Shown here piece after piece: positions 28,213-38,100 of a stretch of DNA of 64,000 nucleotides. The notes under the pieces were generated by a model. That model ran no database searches and had not been told where the DNA came from. It saw only the letters and a program-made list of their open reading frames with translations. Within the stretch, counting starts at the first letter, position 1, and the number at the start of each line of letters is the position of its first letter. The translations under genes were made by a program, and so were the position numbers. Location: NCBI RefSeq assembly GCF_014191985.1, contig NZ_JACHXI010000012.1, positions 52,070 to 116,069 on the forward strand. Direction: 5' to 3'. Source of the DNA: Azomonas macrocytogenes. GTDB taxonomy: Bacteria > Pseudomonadota > Gammaproteobacteria > Pseudomonadales > Pseudomonadaceae.

Positions 28213-28509
28213 TCAGTGGCCGACACCTGCGCAATTGGGAGAAGCTGGCACCCCTTGCTTCTCGGTCCACTCACCGGGCGTATAAGTATGCAACGCCAGG
28301 GCGCGCAACTGCCCCATCATGTCGCCCAGCACGGCGTACACCTTTTGGTGACGCTTGACTGCACTCAGCCCGGCGAACTCCTCACTGACCACAATGGCCT
28401 TGTAGTGCGATTCGTTACCATGCTTGTGCATGTGGCTTTCGTTCAACACGTCGAGATGCAGCGGTTGCAGGTTCTGCAACGCCGAAACGATCTGCTCCTG
28501 TCTGGACAT
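28213..28509 (-). CDS. bolA: BolA-family protein
   Basis: 98 residues. The BolA core is clear: HLDVLNESHMHKHGNESHYKAIVVSEEFAGLSAVKRHQKVYAVLGD, with the conserved His residues that ligand a [2Fe-2S] cluster with monothiol glutaredoxins. BolA proteins act in iron-sulfur trafficking and in morphology control. About 15 C-terminal residues are polar and probably disordered. It lies 31 bp downstream of the DUF2059 gene on the same strand, so they form an operon. Confidence 0.9.
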   Translation of the reverse strand: MSRQEQIVSALQNLQPLHLDVLNESHMHKHGNESHYKAIVVSEEFAGLSAVKRHQKVYAVLGDMMGQLRALALHTYTPGEWTEKQGVPASPNCAGVGH

Positions 28510-28540
28510 ACATGCCTCCGGCTACAAGCCAATCAAGCGA

Positions 28541-29038
28541 TTATTTTTTCGGGGTATTGCCGAGCTCGTTGGTCATTTCGGCCAGGAGCTTGTTTACCTC
28601 GGGAACCGCAGCCTCCAGGCTGGCCTGCGCCATCTGGGCAGAGCGGCGATTCAGCTCCGGCAGTTTCGCCAGCATCTTGCTGCCCAGCGCAGACTCGTAG
28701 AATTCGACCATGCCCTTGAGCTCCTGCTCGGTGAACTCCTTCTTATAGAGCGCCACCAGCTCCGGCTTGAGCTCGTTCCAGCCGATGGCCCGATCCAGGA
28801 CAGTATTGGCCTTGGCCTGGTAACGCTCCAGTACGGCCTTGCGGCTCTGCGGCGCCTTGGCGTCGGCGAAACGCTGGGCAAACATCTGCTGGACCTGAGC
28901 ATAGACCGGTACGGCCAGGCGGTCGGCATGGGTCAGTTCGAGCAACCGCTCCGCGTTGTCCGCCCGGGCCGCAGCACCGGCCTGCAAAGTGAACAAAGCC
29001 AGCAGCATGACGCTCGAAAATTTCTGGATGAAAGACAT
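28541..29038 (-). CDS. DUF2059 exported protein
   Basis: 165 residues from the ATG at 29038; five earlier codons are in frame but unlikely. A signal peptide covers residues 1-27 (MLLALFTLQAGAAARA). The mature part is a helical DUF2059 domain: YKKEFTEQELKGMVEFYESALGSKMLAKLPEL. The family is periplasmic with unknown function and is widespread in proteobacteria. It forms an operon with the downstream bolA gene and is divergent from fumC. Confidence 0.85.
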   Translation of the reverse strand: MSFIQKFSSVMLLALFTLQAGAAARADNAERLLELTHADRLAVPVYAQVQQMFAQRFADAKAPQSRKAVLERYQAKANTVLDRAIGWNELKPELVALYKKEFTEQELKGMVEFYESALGSKMLAKLPELNRRSAQMAQASLEAAVPEVNKLLAEMTNELGNTPKK

Positions 29039-29236
29039 TATTGGATCCTGCACTTAAGGTCCGGCCATTTTGCCCATGCAACTCCCATGGCTCAAGGAAA
29101 GCACGACGATACAGCACATCGTCGGCATTTCCTTTTCCCGGCCACCACCATTTCAGACTGGACTAAAAAACAAATAACAATCATTCTCACCCCATCATCC
29201 CACTCACGCTGAACCAGCATGGAGAGGTAACCCGCA

Positions 29237-30631
29237 ATGACACGTACCGAAACCGATAGCATTGGTCCGATCGAAGTCCCCGAGCAAGCCTACTGGGGAG
29301 CCCAGACGCAACGTTCGCTGCTCAACTTCGTCATCGGCGACCAGCACATGCCGCTCGAAGTCGTCCACGCACTGGTCCTGATCAAGAAGGCCGCCGCCCG
29401 GGTCAACAACCGCATCGGCGCATTGCCGCCCGACATCACCAATCTGATCGAGCAATCGGCTGACGAGATCCTCGCCGGCAAGCACGACGACCAGTTCCCG
29501 CTGGTGGTCTGGCAGACCGGCAGCGGCACCCAGAGCAACATGAACGCCAACGAAGTGATCGCCGGCCGGGCCAATGAACTGTCCGGCGGCCAGCGCGGCG
29601 GCAAGACCCCGGTACACCCCAACGACCATGTCAACCGCTCGCAAAGCTCCAACGATTGTTTTCCTACCGCCATGCATATCGCCGCCGCACGTGCAGTGAC
29701 CGAGAAACTGCTGCCGGCCATCGCCGAGCTGTCCGGTGGTCTGGCGGAAAAGGCCGCGCGTTACGGCAGCCTGGTGAAAACCGGCCGCACGCACATGATG
29801 GATGCCACGCCCATCACCTTCGGCCAGGAGCTTTCCGCCTTCGTTGCCCAACTCGATTACGCCGAGCGCGCCATTCGCCAGGCCCTGCCCTTCGTTTATG
29901 AACTGGCCCAGGGTGGCACGGCCGTCGGCACCGGGCTCAACGCCCCACAGGGCTTCGCCGAAGCGATCGCGGCGGAAATCGCCACGCTGACCGGCCTACC
30001 TTTTGTTTCGGCGCCGAACAAGTTCGCCGCGCTGACCGGCCACGAGCCGCTGGCCAACCTTTCCGGCGCGCTGAAAACCCTGGCCACCACGTTGATGAAA
30101 CTGGCCAACGACCTGCGCCTGCTCGGCTCCGGCCCGCGTGCGGGTTTTGCCGAAGTGCGCCTGCCAGCCAACGAGCCGGGTAGCTCGATCATGCCGGGCA
30201 AGGTCAATCCGACCCAGTGTGAAGCGCTGTCCATGCTGGCCTGCCAGGTATTCGGCAACGATGTGGCCCTGACCTTCGCCGCCAGTCAGGGTCAATTGCA
30301 GTTGAACGTCTACAAACCGGTAATCATCCACAACCTGCTGCAAAGCATCCGCCTGCTGGCCGATGGTTGCAGCAACTTCAACACCCACTGCGTGGCCGGG
30401 CTCGAGCCGGATGCCGATCGTATGGCCGAGCACCTGGAGCGTGGCCTGATGCTGGTTACCGCACTAAACCCGCATATCGGCTACGACAAGGCAGCAGAAA
30501 TCGCCAAGAAAGCCTACAAGGAAAACAAGACCCTGCGCGAAGCGGCCCTGGAGCTGAAGTACCTGACCGACGATCAGTTCAACCAGTGGGTGCGCCCGGA
30601 AGACATGCTGGAAGCCGGCAAGGCCGGATAA
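29237..30631 (+). CDS. fumC: class II fumarate hydratase
   Basis: 464 residues, the normal length of FumC. The superfamily signature [15 protein letters not shown] is present, as are [30 protein letters not shown] and the [12 protein letters not shown] region that builds the active site of the homotetramer. It interconverts fumarate and malate without an iron-sulfur cluster, and in pseudomonads is often the enzyme used under iron limitation or oxidative stress. GGAGAGG precedes the ATG. It is divergent from the DUF2059-bolA pair and convergent with pap. Confidence 0.95.
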   Translation: MTRTETDSIGPIEVPEQAYWGAQTQRSLLNFVIGDQHMPLEVVHALVLIKKAAARVNNRIGALPPDITNLIEQSADEILAGKHDDQFPLVVWQTGSGTQSNMNANEVIAGRANELSGGQRGGKTPVHPNDHVNRSQSSNDCFPTAMHIAAARAVTEKLLPAIAELSGGLAEKAARYGSLVKTGRTHMMDATPITFGQELSAFVAQLDYAERAIRQALPFVYELAQGGTAVGTGLNAPQGFAEAIAAEIATLTGLPFVSAPNKFAALTGHEPLANLSGALKTLATTLMKLANDLRLLGSGPRAGFAEVRLPANEPGSSIMPGKVNPTQCEALSMLACQVFGNDVALTFAASQGQLQLNVYKPVIIHNLLQSIRLLADGCSNFNTHCVAGLEPDADRMAEHLERGLMLVTALNPHIGYDKAAEIAKKAYKENKTLREAALELKYLTDDQFNQWVRPEDMLEAGKAG

Positions 30632-30643
30632 AAACGTTGCAGG

Positions 30644-30673
30644 CTGGACGACGAGAACCGACTTGTCGTCCAG
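30644..30673. terminator. bidirectional hairpin between fumC and pap
   Basis: CTGGACGAC and GTCGTCCAG pair perfectly, extended by three more pairs to a six-base loop. It sits in the 54-bp gap between the convergent fumC and pap stops. There is no long T-run, so termination efficiency is uncertain. Confidence 0.55.
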
Positions 30674-30685
30674 TCCCCAGCGGCG

Positions 30686-32173
30686 TCAATCCTTCTCGAA
30701 GGCCTTTTCCAGCGCATCGTTGATGGTGCGCAGCACCTTCACCCGGGCAAAGTGCTTGTCGTTCGCCTCGACCAGCGTCCAGGGCGCGAAGCTGGTGCTG
30801 GTACGGTCGACCATATCCCCTACTGCATCCACGTACTGATCCCACTTCTCGCGATTACGCCAGTCGTCCTCGGTGATCTTGAAGCGCTTGAATGGCGTAT
30901 TTTCGCGCGCCTTGAAGCGCTCGTACTGGGTCTGCTTGTCGATGGCCAGCCAGAACTTCACCAACACGATGCCGGAACGCGTGAGGGTCTCCTCGAAATC
31001 ATTGATTTCCGCATAGGCACGCAACCAGTCGGCAGGCTCGGCGAAGCCTTCGACGCGTTCCACCAGTACCCGCCCGTACCAGGAACGGTCGAAGATGGTA
31101 AAACGACCGAGCGCCGGAACATGACGCCAAAAGCGCCAGAGATAAGGCTGCGCAAGCTCCTCGTCGGTCGGCACACCGATCGGCACGATCCGATACTGGC
31201 GCGGATCGAGAGCGGCCGCCACACGGCGGATGGTACTGCCCTTGCCGGCGGCGTCGTTGCCTTCGAACGCCGCGACCAGGGCGTGCTTACGCATATGCTT
31301 GTGCCGCAATAACATCGATAAGCGCGCCTGTTCGGCCGTCAACTGCTCCACATAGGCTTTCTTATCGATGGCCTGGCTCAGATCCAGACTCTCCAGCAGC
31401 TTGCAATTATTCGAGGTGTCTACCAGCGGCGCGGCATGCGGCTGCAGCAGGCGTCGGGTATTGACCTTCAGCGCCGCCTGCAGGCCATCGAGCAATATGC
31501 GTCCCACGGTCAGGCTGCGATAACGATGATCGGAACCTTCGATGACATACCAGGGCGAGAAATTGCGGCTGGAACGCTGCACGACCCGTTCACCATAACG
31601 CACGAAGCGGTCGTAGGTTTTCGATTGCTGCCAGTCGAGCGGGCTGATTTTCCAACTGTGCAGCGGATCGTTCTTCAATTCCTTGAGCCGTGCCTTCATC
31701 CGCTTCTTGGAGAGATGAAACCAGAACTTGAAAATCAGGCCACCCTCGTCGCAGAGCATCTGCTCCATGGCCAGGGCATAATCGATGGACTGGTCCAACT
31801 CGGTATCGTCAAGCTGGCCATCCACCCGACGGTGCAGCATCTGGCTGTACCAGTTGCCGAAGAAGATGCCGATTTTCCCCTTGGGGGGTAATTCCCGCCA
31901 GTAACGCCAGGCCGGAGGATGTGCCAGCTCCTCGTCGCTCGGCCAGTCGAAGGTGCGCACGACGATCATCCGTGGGTCCATCCATTCGTTGAGCAGCTTG
32001 ACTGTCTCACCCTTACCGGCGCCCTCTATGCCATTGATCAGAATCAGCACCGGAAAGCGGCTCTGGGATTTCAGCTCGTACTGCGCCTGCAGCAGCGCTT
32101 CACGCAGGGCTGGCACCTGTTCTTCAAAGGTCTGCTTGTCGATGGTTTGGCCGAGCTCGGCGGATTCGAACAT
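30686..32173 (-). CDS. pap: polyphosphate:AMP phosphotransferase (tandem PPK2)
   Basis: 495 residues containing two PPK2 domains in tandem. The first has Walker A-like GIEGAGKGETVKLLNEWMD, and the second FEGNDAAGKGSTIRRVAAAL; each also has a lid region rich in Arg/Trp (WRYWRELPPKGKIGIFFGNWY; WRFWRHVPALGRFTIFDRSWYG). The two-domain type phosphorylates AMP to ADP using polyphosphate. The soluble protein lies opposite to mnmC, with 141 bp between their starts. Confidence 0.92.
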   Translation of the reverse strand: MFESAELGQTIDKQTFEEQVPALREALLQAQYELKSQSRFPVLILINGIEGAGKGETVKLLNEWMDPRMIVVRTFDWPSDEELAHPPAWRYWRELPPKGKIGIFFGNWYSQMLHRRVDGQLDDTELDQSIDYALAMEQMLCDEGGLIFKFWFHLSKKRMKARLKELKNDPLHSWKISPLDWQQSKTYDRFVRYGERVVQRSSRNFSPWYVIEGSDHRYRSLTVGRILLDGLQAALKVNTRRLLQPHAAPLVDTSNNCKLLESLDLSQAIDKKAYVEQLTAEQARLSMLLRHKHMRKHALVAAFEGNDAAGKGSTIRRVAAALDPRQYRIVPIGVPTDEELAQPYLWRFWRHVPALGRFTIFDRSWYGRVLVERVEGFAEPADWLRAYAEINDFEETLTRSGIVLVKFWLAIDKQTQYERFKARENTPFKRFKITEDDWRNREKWDQYVDAVGDMVDRTSTSFAPWTLVEANDKHFARVKVLRTINDALEKAFEKD

Positions 32174-32314
32174 CGATATCTCCTACAGGGGGAATTTCCG
32201 AGAAGTGCGCACGTTTTGCCATCGCTACAATACCGCCCGGCTCTAACAGGCCCATTTTTAACGCAGTATTGGCAATGCAGGGAGTTTTTCAACCACCTGC
32301 CAAGAGAGGCGCTG

Positions 32315-34303
32315 ATGATCGATATTCATGCCCAACTCGACTGGGATGCCCAAGGCCAGCCGCTGTCGCGGCAATTCGGCGACGTGTATTTCTCGCGTGA
32401 CGATGGCCTTGGCGAAACCCGCCATGTGTTTCTGGTCGGCAACGACCTGGGCAAGCGCTTTGCCGCCCTGGCAGCGGGCGAATGCCTGACAATCGGCGAA
32501 ACCGGTTTCGGCACTGGAATGAATTTTTTCTGCGCCTGGCAACTGTTTGAGCAAACCGCCCCCGACACTGCCCGGTTGCATTTCGTCAGTGTGGAAAAAT
32601 ACCCACTGGCACCAGGCGATCTGCACCGTGCGCTGGCGTTATGGCCGGAACTGGCACCCTGGTCCGGGCAATTGCTGGAACAGTACGTGGCACTCCACCC
32701 GGGTTTCCAGCGCCTGGTTTTCGCCAACGGCCGGGTGCTGCTTACCCTACTGGTGGGCGATGCACTGGAACTGCTGCCGCAGCTCGATGCGCGGATCGAC
32801 GCCTGGTTCCTCGACGGTTTCGCCCCGGCGAAGAATCCTCAGATGTGGACGCCGGAGTTATTCGGTGAAGTGGCCCGGCTCTCCGCTCCCGGGGCAACGC
32901 TAGGCACCTTCACCAGTGCCGGCTTCGTCCGCCGCGGCTTGATCGATGCGGGGTTCGAGATGCAACGTGTGCCTGGCTATGGGCGCAAGCGGGAAATCCT
33001 GCGCGGCCAGTTCATTGGCAAGCCCTCGACCACAGACAGCCCTTGGTATGCCCACCCAGGCTTTCGTCCCGGCAAGCGCGAAGCCGTAGTGATCGGTGCC
33101 GGGCTGGCCGGTTGTGCCACGGCGGCGAGCCTGGCCGCACGTGGTTGGCAGGTGCGCCTGCTGGAACGGCATGGCGAAGTGGCCCAGGAAGGCTCGGGCA
33201 ACCCGCAAGGCGTGCTCTATCTCAAACTCTCGGCGCACGGCACCGCTCTATCGCAATTGGTGGTGAGCGGCTTCGGACATACCCGACGCCTGTTGCGGCA
33301 TTTGCCGGAAGGCCAGGACTGGTCAGCCTGCGGTGTGCTGCAAGTGGCTTTCGATGCCAGGGAGGCCAAACGCCAACAGCAACTGGCCAAGGCCTTCACG
33401 CCGACACTGCTGCATGTTCTTGAACAGCAACAGGCAGAGCACTTGGCAGGTATCGCCTTGCCCGCCGGCGGTCTGTTCTTTCCCGAAGCCGGCTGGCTGC
33501 ATCCCCCGGCCCTGTGCCGCTGGCTCGCCACTCGGCCCGGGATAGAACTGTTGCGCCATCACCAGGCGCTCGAACTGCAGCGCAACGCCGATGGCTGGCA
33601 GGTCCTGAACGGTGGCACCCTGCTGGCCGAAGCGCCGGTCGTGGTGCTGGCTGGAGCCGGCGATACGCTGACTTTTGCACAAAGCGCCTGGCTGCCGTTG
33701 AAGCGCATCCGTGGTCAGATCAGCCGTCTGCCGGCAACGGCCACGAGCCGTACACTCGCCACGGTGGTCTGTGCGCAAGGTTACGTCGCGCCCGCACGCG
33801 GGGATGAACACACGCTCGGTGCCAGCTTTGCGTTCCATGCTGAAAACCTGGAGCCCAGCGCCACCGAACATGGTGACAACCTGGACATGCTGGCAGCGAT
33901 TTCCAGCGATCTCTATCAACGTTTCGATGCCGGGCAATTGCAGCCGGACGAACTTGCCGGCCGTGCCGCTTTCCGCTGTACCAGCCCCGACTACCTGCCG
34001 CTGGTCGGCCCGCTGGCCGACGCCGCAGCTTTTGCCACGATTTATGCGCCGCTGCGCAAGGATGCCCGCCTGCGCCCGGACAGCCCCTGCCCTTGGCTCG
34101 ACGGCCTCTACGTCAACACTGGCCACGGCTCGCGCGGATTGATCAGCGCCCCGCTGGCTGGCGAACTCCTGGCCGCCTGGCTGGAAAACGAGCCGCTACC
34201 CGTGCCACGCAGCGTCGCCGAAGCCTGCCATCCAAATCGTTTCCTGCTGCGCCGGATCATTCGCGGTAACGACCGCCAGGGCCAATCTTCAGCGAATGCA
34301 TGA
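32315..34303 (+). CDS. mnmC: bifunctional tRNA 5-methylaminomethyl-2-thiouridine synthase MnmC
   Basis: 662 residues from ATG 32315, which has AGAGAGG upstream; the frame opens about 130 codons earlier antisense to pap. The N-terminal about 235 residues are the SAM-dependent methyltransferase (MnmC2; GETGFGTGMNFF, DAWFLDGFAPAKNPQMW). Residues from about 255 are the FAD-dependent oxidase (MnmC1; VVIGAGLAGCATAASLAARG). Together they convert cmnm5s2U34 to mnm5s2U34 in tRNA wobble positions. It is the complete fused form with no sign of damage. Confidence 0.93.
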   Translation: MIDIHAQLDWDAQGQPLSRQFGDVYFSRDDGLGETRHVFLVGNDLGKRFAALAAGECLTIGETGFGTGMNFFCAWQLFEQTAPDTARLHFVSVEKYPLAPGDLHRALALWPELAPWSGQLLEQYVALHPGFQRLVFANGRVLLTLLVGDALELLPQLDARIDAWFLDGFAPAKNPQMWTPELFGEVARLSAPGATLGTFTSAGFVRRGLIDAGFEMQRVPGYGRKREILRGQFIGKPSTTDSPWYAHPGFRPGKREAVVIGAGLAGCATAASLAARGWQVRLLERHGEVAQEGSGNPQGVLYLKLSAHGTALSQLVVSGFGHTRRLLRHLPEGQDWSACGVLQVAFDAREAKRQQQLAKAFTPTLLHVLEQQQAEHLAGIALPAGGLFFPEAGWLHPPALCRWLATRPGIELLRHHQALELQRNADGWQVLNGGTLLAEAPVVVLAGAGDTLTFAQSAWLPLKRIRGQISRLPATATSRTLATVVCAQGYVAPARGDEHTLGASFAFHAENLEPSATEHGDNLDMLAAISSDLYQRFDAGQLQPDELAGRAAFRCTSPDYLPLVGPLADAAAFATIYAPLRKDARLRPDSPCPWLDGLYVNTGHGSRGLISAPLAGELLAAWLENEPLPVPRSVAEACHPNRFLLRRIIRGNDRQGQSSANA

Positions 34304-34323
34304 CCATTACCTGGAGACTGTCC

Positions 34324-34469
34324 TTATCCGGTAACGCAATCGAAGGAATATGGGCTGACAGGTCCCGAGATGAGCAGCCTTTTTTTACTGCGCGCGGCTT
34401 CGCCGATCAGAAAAAGCTGAACTCATCCTTGCGACTGTCAGTCACACCCATGCATTCGTTATCCGGTAA
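34324..34469. promoter_or_regulatory. repeated TTATCCGGTAA motif before asnO
   Basis: The near-palindrome TTATCCGGTAA occurs at 34324-34334 and again at 34459-34469, the second only six bases before the asnO ATG. Both lie in the 172-bp space between mnmC and the NAGGN operon. A repeated, nearly symmetric element in this position could be an operator for osmotic control; no known consensus fits. Confidence 0.35.
34353..34386 (+). terminator. possible terminator after mnmC
   Basis: GGCTG (34353) and CAGCC (34375-34379) can pair, closing a larger imperfect loop, and seven T residues follow directly. The stem is short, so this is a moderate candidate. Confidence 0.45.
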
Positions 34470-34475
34470 GTAATC

Positions 34476-36248
34476 ATGTGCGGTATAGCAGGAGAGCTAC
34501 GTTTCGATAGTCAACCGGCCAGCCTGGCAGCGGTTGAACGCATTACCCACCATATGACGGCCCGTGGCCCAGACGCCTGCGGTTTCCATAGTCAGGGCCC
34601 CATCGCTCTCGGCCATCGGCGGCTGAAAATCATGGATCTGGACGAGGCCTCCGGCCAACCCATGGTCGATTCGAGCCTCGGTCTGTCGATGGTGTTCAAC
34701 GGCGCCATCTATAACTACCCCGAATTGCGCACGGAGCTGGAAGGCCTGGGTTACCGCTTCTTCTCCGACGGCGATACCGAAGTGCTGCTCAAGGCCTACC
34801 ATGCCTGGCGCGAGGCCATGTTGCCACGTCTGAACGGCATGTTCGCCTTCGCTATCTGGGAGCGTGATACCCAGCAGTTGTTCATTGCCCGCGACCGTCT
34901 CGGCGTCAAACCGCTGTATCTGTCGCGCACCGACCGACGCCTGCGCTTTGCCTCTACCCTGCCGGCGCTACTGCAAGGCGGTGACATCCGGAACGAACTG
35001 AACCCGGTCGCACTCAACCATTACATGAGCTTTCATGCGGTAGTACCGGCCCCGGATACACTGATCGCCGGCATAGAAAAATTGCCTCCGGCCACCTGGA
35101 TGCGTTGCGACAGCCAGGGTACGCATACCCAGCAGCGCTGGTGGCAATTGACCTACGGTGCCCGTGAAGAAGAACAGAATTACCGCTTCGAAGACTGGCA
35201 GGAGCGCACCTTGCAGACCCTGCGCGAAGCCGTGGCGATCCGCCAGCGGGCGGCCGTGGATGTCGGTGTGCTGCTGTCCGGTGGGGTTGATTCCAGCCTG
35301 TTGGTCGGCCTGTTGCGCGAAGCCGGTGCCGCAGACAATCTGCTGACTTTTTCCATCGGCTTCCAGGATGCAGGGGGCGAGCGTGGCGATGAATTTCATT
35401 ATTCGGACCTGATCGCCCGTCACTATGGAACCCGCCACCACCAACTGCGCATCCAGGAAAGCGAAATCCTTCAACAGCTGCCAGCCGCGTTCCGGGCCAT
35501 GAGCGAGCCGATGGTCAGTCACGACTGCATCGCCTTCTATCTGCTGTCGCGGGAAGTCGCCAAACACTGCAAGGTGGTGCAGAGCGGCCAGGGTGCCGAT
35601 GAACTCTTTGCCGGTTATCACTGGTACCCGAAAGTGGACGGTGCCGACGATCCCGTCGGCGCCTACCTGGCCGCCTTTCGTGATCGCACCTACGAGGAAT
35701 ATGCCGCGACCGTCCAGGAACAATGGATTCGTGGTGATTTCTCCGGCGACTTCGTGCGCCGGCATTTCGCCGAGCCTGGCGCCACTGCCGCCGTAGATAA
35801 GGCATTGCGCCTGGATAGCACGGTGATGCTGGTGGACGATCCGGTCAAGCGCGTGGACAACATGACCATGGCCTGGAGCCTGGAAGCGCGCACCCCGTTC
35901 CTCGACTACCGCGTCGCCGAACTGTCGGCGCGTATTCCAGCCCATTTCAAGTTGCCCGGCGATGGCAAGTACGTGCTCAAGGAAGCCGCACGCCAGGTCA
36001 TTCCGGCTGAAGTCATCGACCGACCGAAGGGCTATTTCCCGGTGCCGGGCCTCAAGCATCTACAGGGTGAGACGCTGGAATGGATCAAGCAGCTACTGAC
36101 CGATTCGAGCCAGGATCGCGGCCTGTACAACCCGCAAATGCTCGACCGGCTGCTTTGCGACCCGCAAGACCAGTTGACCCCGCTGCGAGGTTCCAAGCTC
36201 TGGCAATTGGCCGCACTCAATCTCTGGCTAAGCGAACAAGGCCTCTAG
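34476..36248 (+). CDS. asnO: N-acetylglutaminylglutamine amidotransferase
   Basis: 590 residues. Cys2 (MCGIAGELRF) is the N-terminal nucleophile of the glutaminase domain (about 1-200). The C-terminal asparagine-synthase domain has the PP-loop SGGVDSSLL and QGADELFAGYHWYP. This type, followed by a GNAT/ATP-grasp gene and an M42 peptidase gene, makes the osmolyte N-acetylglutaminylglutamine amide by amidating the dipeptide. It leads the operon, with the ngg gene 9 bp downstream. Ordinary asparagine synthetase is the alternative, but the context decides. Confidence 0.92.
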   Translation: MCGIAGELRFDSQPASLAAVERITHHMTARGPDACGFHSQGPIALGHRRLKIMDLDEASGQPMVDSSLGLSMVFNGAIYNYPELRTELEGLGYRFFSDGDTEVLLKAYHAWREAMLPRLNGMFAFAIWERDTQQLFIARDRLGVKPLYLSRTDRRLRFASTLPALLQGGDIRNELNPVALNHYMSFHAVVPAPDTLIAGIEKLPPATWMRCDSQGTHTQQRWWQLTYGAREEEQNYRFEDWQERTLQTLREAVAIRQRAAVDVGVLLSGGVDSSLLVGLLREAGAADNLLTFSIGFQDAGGERGDEFHYSDLIARHYGTRHHQLRIQESEILQQLPAAFRAMSEPMVSHDCIAFYLLSREVAKHCKVVQSGQGADELFAGYHWYPKVDGADDPVGAYLAAFRDRTYEEYAATVQEQWIRGDFSGDFVRRHFAEPGATAAVDKALRLDSTVMLVDDPVKRVDNMTMAWSLEARTPFLDYRVAELSARIPAHFKLPGDGKYVLKEAARQVIPAEVIDRPKGYFPVPGLKHLQGETLEWIKQLLTDSSQDRGLYNPQMLDRLLCDPQDQLTPLRGSKLWQLAALNLWLSEQGL

Positions 36249-36257
36249 GAGAACACC

Positions 36258-38000
36258 ATGCAGAAGTCGCCAGCCTATGGCCAACGCCTGTTACGCGGGC
36301 AGACGCCCAGTTATGAACGCCTGCAGGCTCGTCTTGCCGAGGACGGCCAGGATCATTCCGGTTCACCGGTAAGGGTGCACTGCGGCTGGGGTCGTATCCT
36401 GGTCGGGCATACATATCCCGACCCGGCCAGTTTGGCCACTGATCTACTGGCCGAACAACCCGGCGAGCGCGATATCGCCCTGTATGTGGCAGCACCGCAG
36501 CAGGTACTGGCGCAGGCTCCGCAGCAACTCTTCCTCGATCCATCCGATACGCTGCGCCTGTGGTTTTCCGACTATCGCCAGGCTCACCGCAGCTTTCGCG
36601 GCTTCATCGTGCGCCGCGCACAGAGCGAGTCGGACTGGAACGCCATCAACTGCCTGTACCAGTCGCGCCATATGCTGCCGGTAGACCCGACGCTCTGCAC
36701 GCCGCATCAAGAAGGCGGGCCGGTATTTTGGCTGGCCGAGGACGAAAGTTCCGAACAGATCATCGGTAGCGTCATGGGCCTGGACCATCGCAAGGCGTTC
36801 AACGACCCGGAACATGGTTCGAGTCTGTGGTGCCTGGCGGTATCCCCCAGCTGCCAGCGGCCTGGTGTCGGCGAAGCACTGGTGCGACATCTAATCGAGC
36901 ACTACATGAGCCGCGGGCTCGCCTACCTTGATCTTTCCGTCCTGCATGACAACCTGCAGGCCAAGGCGCTCTACGCCAAGCTGGGTTTTCGTGATCTGCA
37001 AACCTTTACCGTCAAGCGCAAGAACAGCATCAACCAGGCGCTGTTCCTCGGCCCCGGCCCGGATGCGGTACTCAATCCCTATGCCCGGATCATCGTCGAC
37101 GAAGCCCGCCGCCGGGGCATCGAAGTTAGTGTCGAGGATGGCGAAGCCGGCTTGTTCACCCTGACCCATGGCGGACGCCGGGTGCGCTGCCGTGAATCAC
37201 TGTCCGATCTCACGACGGCCGTCAGCATGACCTTGTGCCAGGACAAACGCCTGACTCATCGCTGCCTCGCCCGGGCCGGCCTGCAATTGCCGGCCCAGCA
37301 ACTGGCGGCAACAGAGGCCGATAATGCAGCCTTTCTGGCCGAACATGGCAGCATCGTGGTCAAGCCCGTCGATGGCGAGCAAGGCCAGGGCGTAGCCGTC
37401 GATTTGCGTGAGGCGAGCGAAGTGGAGCAGGCCATTCAGCAGGCGCGCCAGTTCGATGGCCGGGTCCTGCTGGAAAGCTTTCACCAAGGGCTCGATCTGC
37501 GCATCGTGATGATTGGCTTCACGGTAGTCGCCGCCGCCATCCGCCATCCGGCTGCCGTCATCGGTGACGGCAGCCATACCATCGGCGAGCTGATCGAAAC
37601 CCAGAGCCGCCGCCGCGCTGCCGCGACCGGCGGCGAAAGCCGCATTCCGACCGATGGAGAAACCTTGCGCTGCCTGCACAATGCCGGCTTCGACTACACT
37701 AGCGTCTTGCCCGAAGGTCAGCGCCTGGCCGTGCGACGGACGGCCAACCTGCACACCGGTGGCATACTGGAAGATGTAACCGATCGCCTGCACCCGACCC
37801 TGGTGGAAGCTGCCGTACGCGCAGCACGCGCCCTGGATATCCCGGTTGTCGGTCTGGATCTGCTGGTAACGGCTGCCGACCAGCCCGAGCATGTTTTCAT
37901 TGAAGCCAACGAGCGCGTGGGTCTGGCCAATCACGAGCCACAACCAACCGCGGAACGCTTCATCGACCTCTTGTTCCCGCTCAGCAAGAATCCAGCCTGA
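36258..38000 (+). CDS. ngg: N-acetylglutaminylglutamine synthetase
   Basis: 580 residues. Residues about 110-275 are a GNAT acetyltransferase domain (WCLAVSPSCQRPGVGEALVRHL). Residues from about 300 form an ATP-grasp ligase (SIVVKPVDGEQGQGVAVDLR; FIEANERVGLANHEPQPTAERFIDLL), similar to the cyanophycin-synthetase and RimK type. It acetylates glutamine and joins it to a second glutamine, giving the dipeptide amidated by AsnO. TAGGAGA precedes the ATG. It is the second gene of the NAGGN operon. Confidence 0.92.
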   Translation: MQKSPAYGQRLLRGQTPSYERLQARLAEDGQDHSGSPVRVHCGWGRILVGHTYPDPASLATDLLAEQPGERDIALYVAAPQQVLAQAPQQLFLDPSDTLRLWFSDYRQAHRSFRGFIVRRAQSESDWNAINCLYQSRHMLPVDPTLCTPHQEGGPVFWLAEDESSEQIIGSVMGLDHRKAFNDPEHGSSLWCLAVSPSCQRPGVGEALVRHLIEHYMSRGLAYLDLSVLHDNLQAKALYAKLGFRDLQTFTVKRKNSINQALFLGPGPDAVLNPYARIIVDEARRRGIEVSVEDGEAGLFTLTHGGRRVRCRESLSDLTTAVSMTLCQDKRLTHRCLARAGLQLPAQQLAATEADNAAFLAEHGSIVVKPVDGEQGQGVAVDLREASEVEQAIQQARQFDGRVLLESFHQGLDLRIVMIGFTVVAAAIRHPAAVIGDGSHTIGELIETQSRRRAAATGGESRIPTDGETLRCLHNAGFDYTSVLPEGQRLAVRRTANLHTGGILEDVTDRLHPTLVEAAVRAARALDIPVVGLDLLVTAADQPEHVFIEANERVGLANHEPQPTAERFIDLLFPLSKNPA

Positions 38001-38100
38001 TACGCTGCGTTACTGCGGGACATGCGTGTCCCGCCAGCCGCCTTGTTACTTCAATGTCCGCCCTCTTCGCGGACTTTCGCCCTGATGCTCTGGAGTCTGC

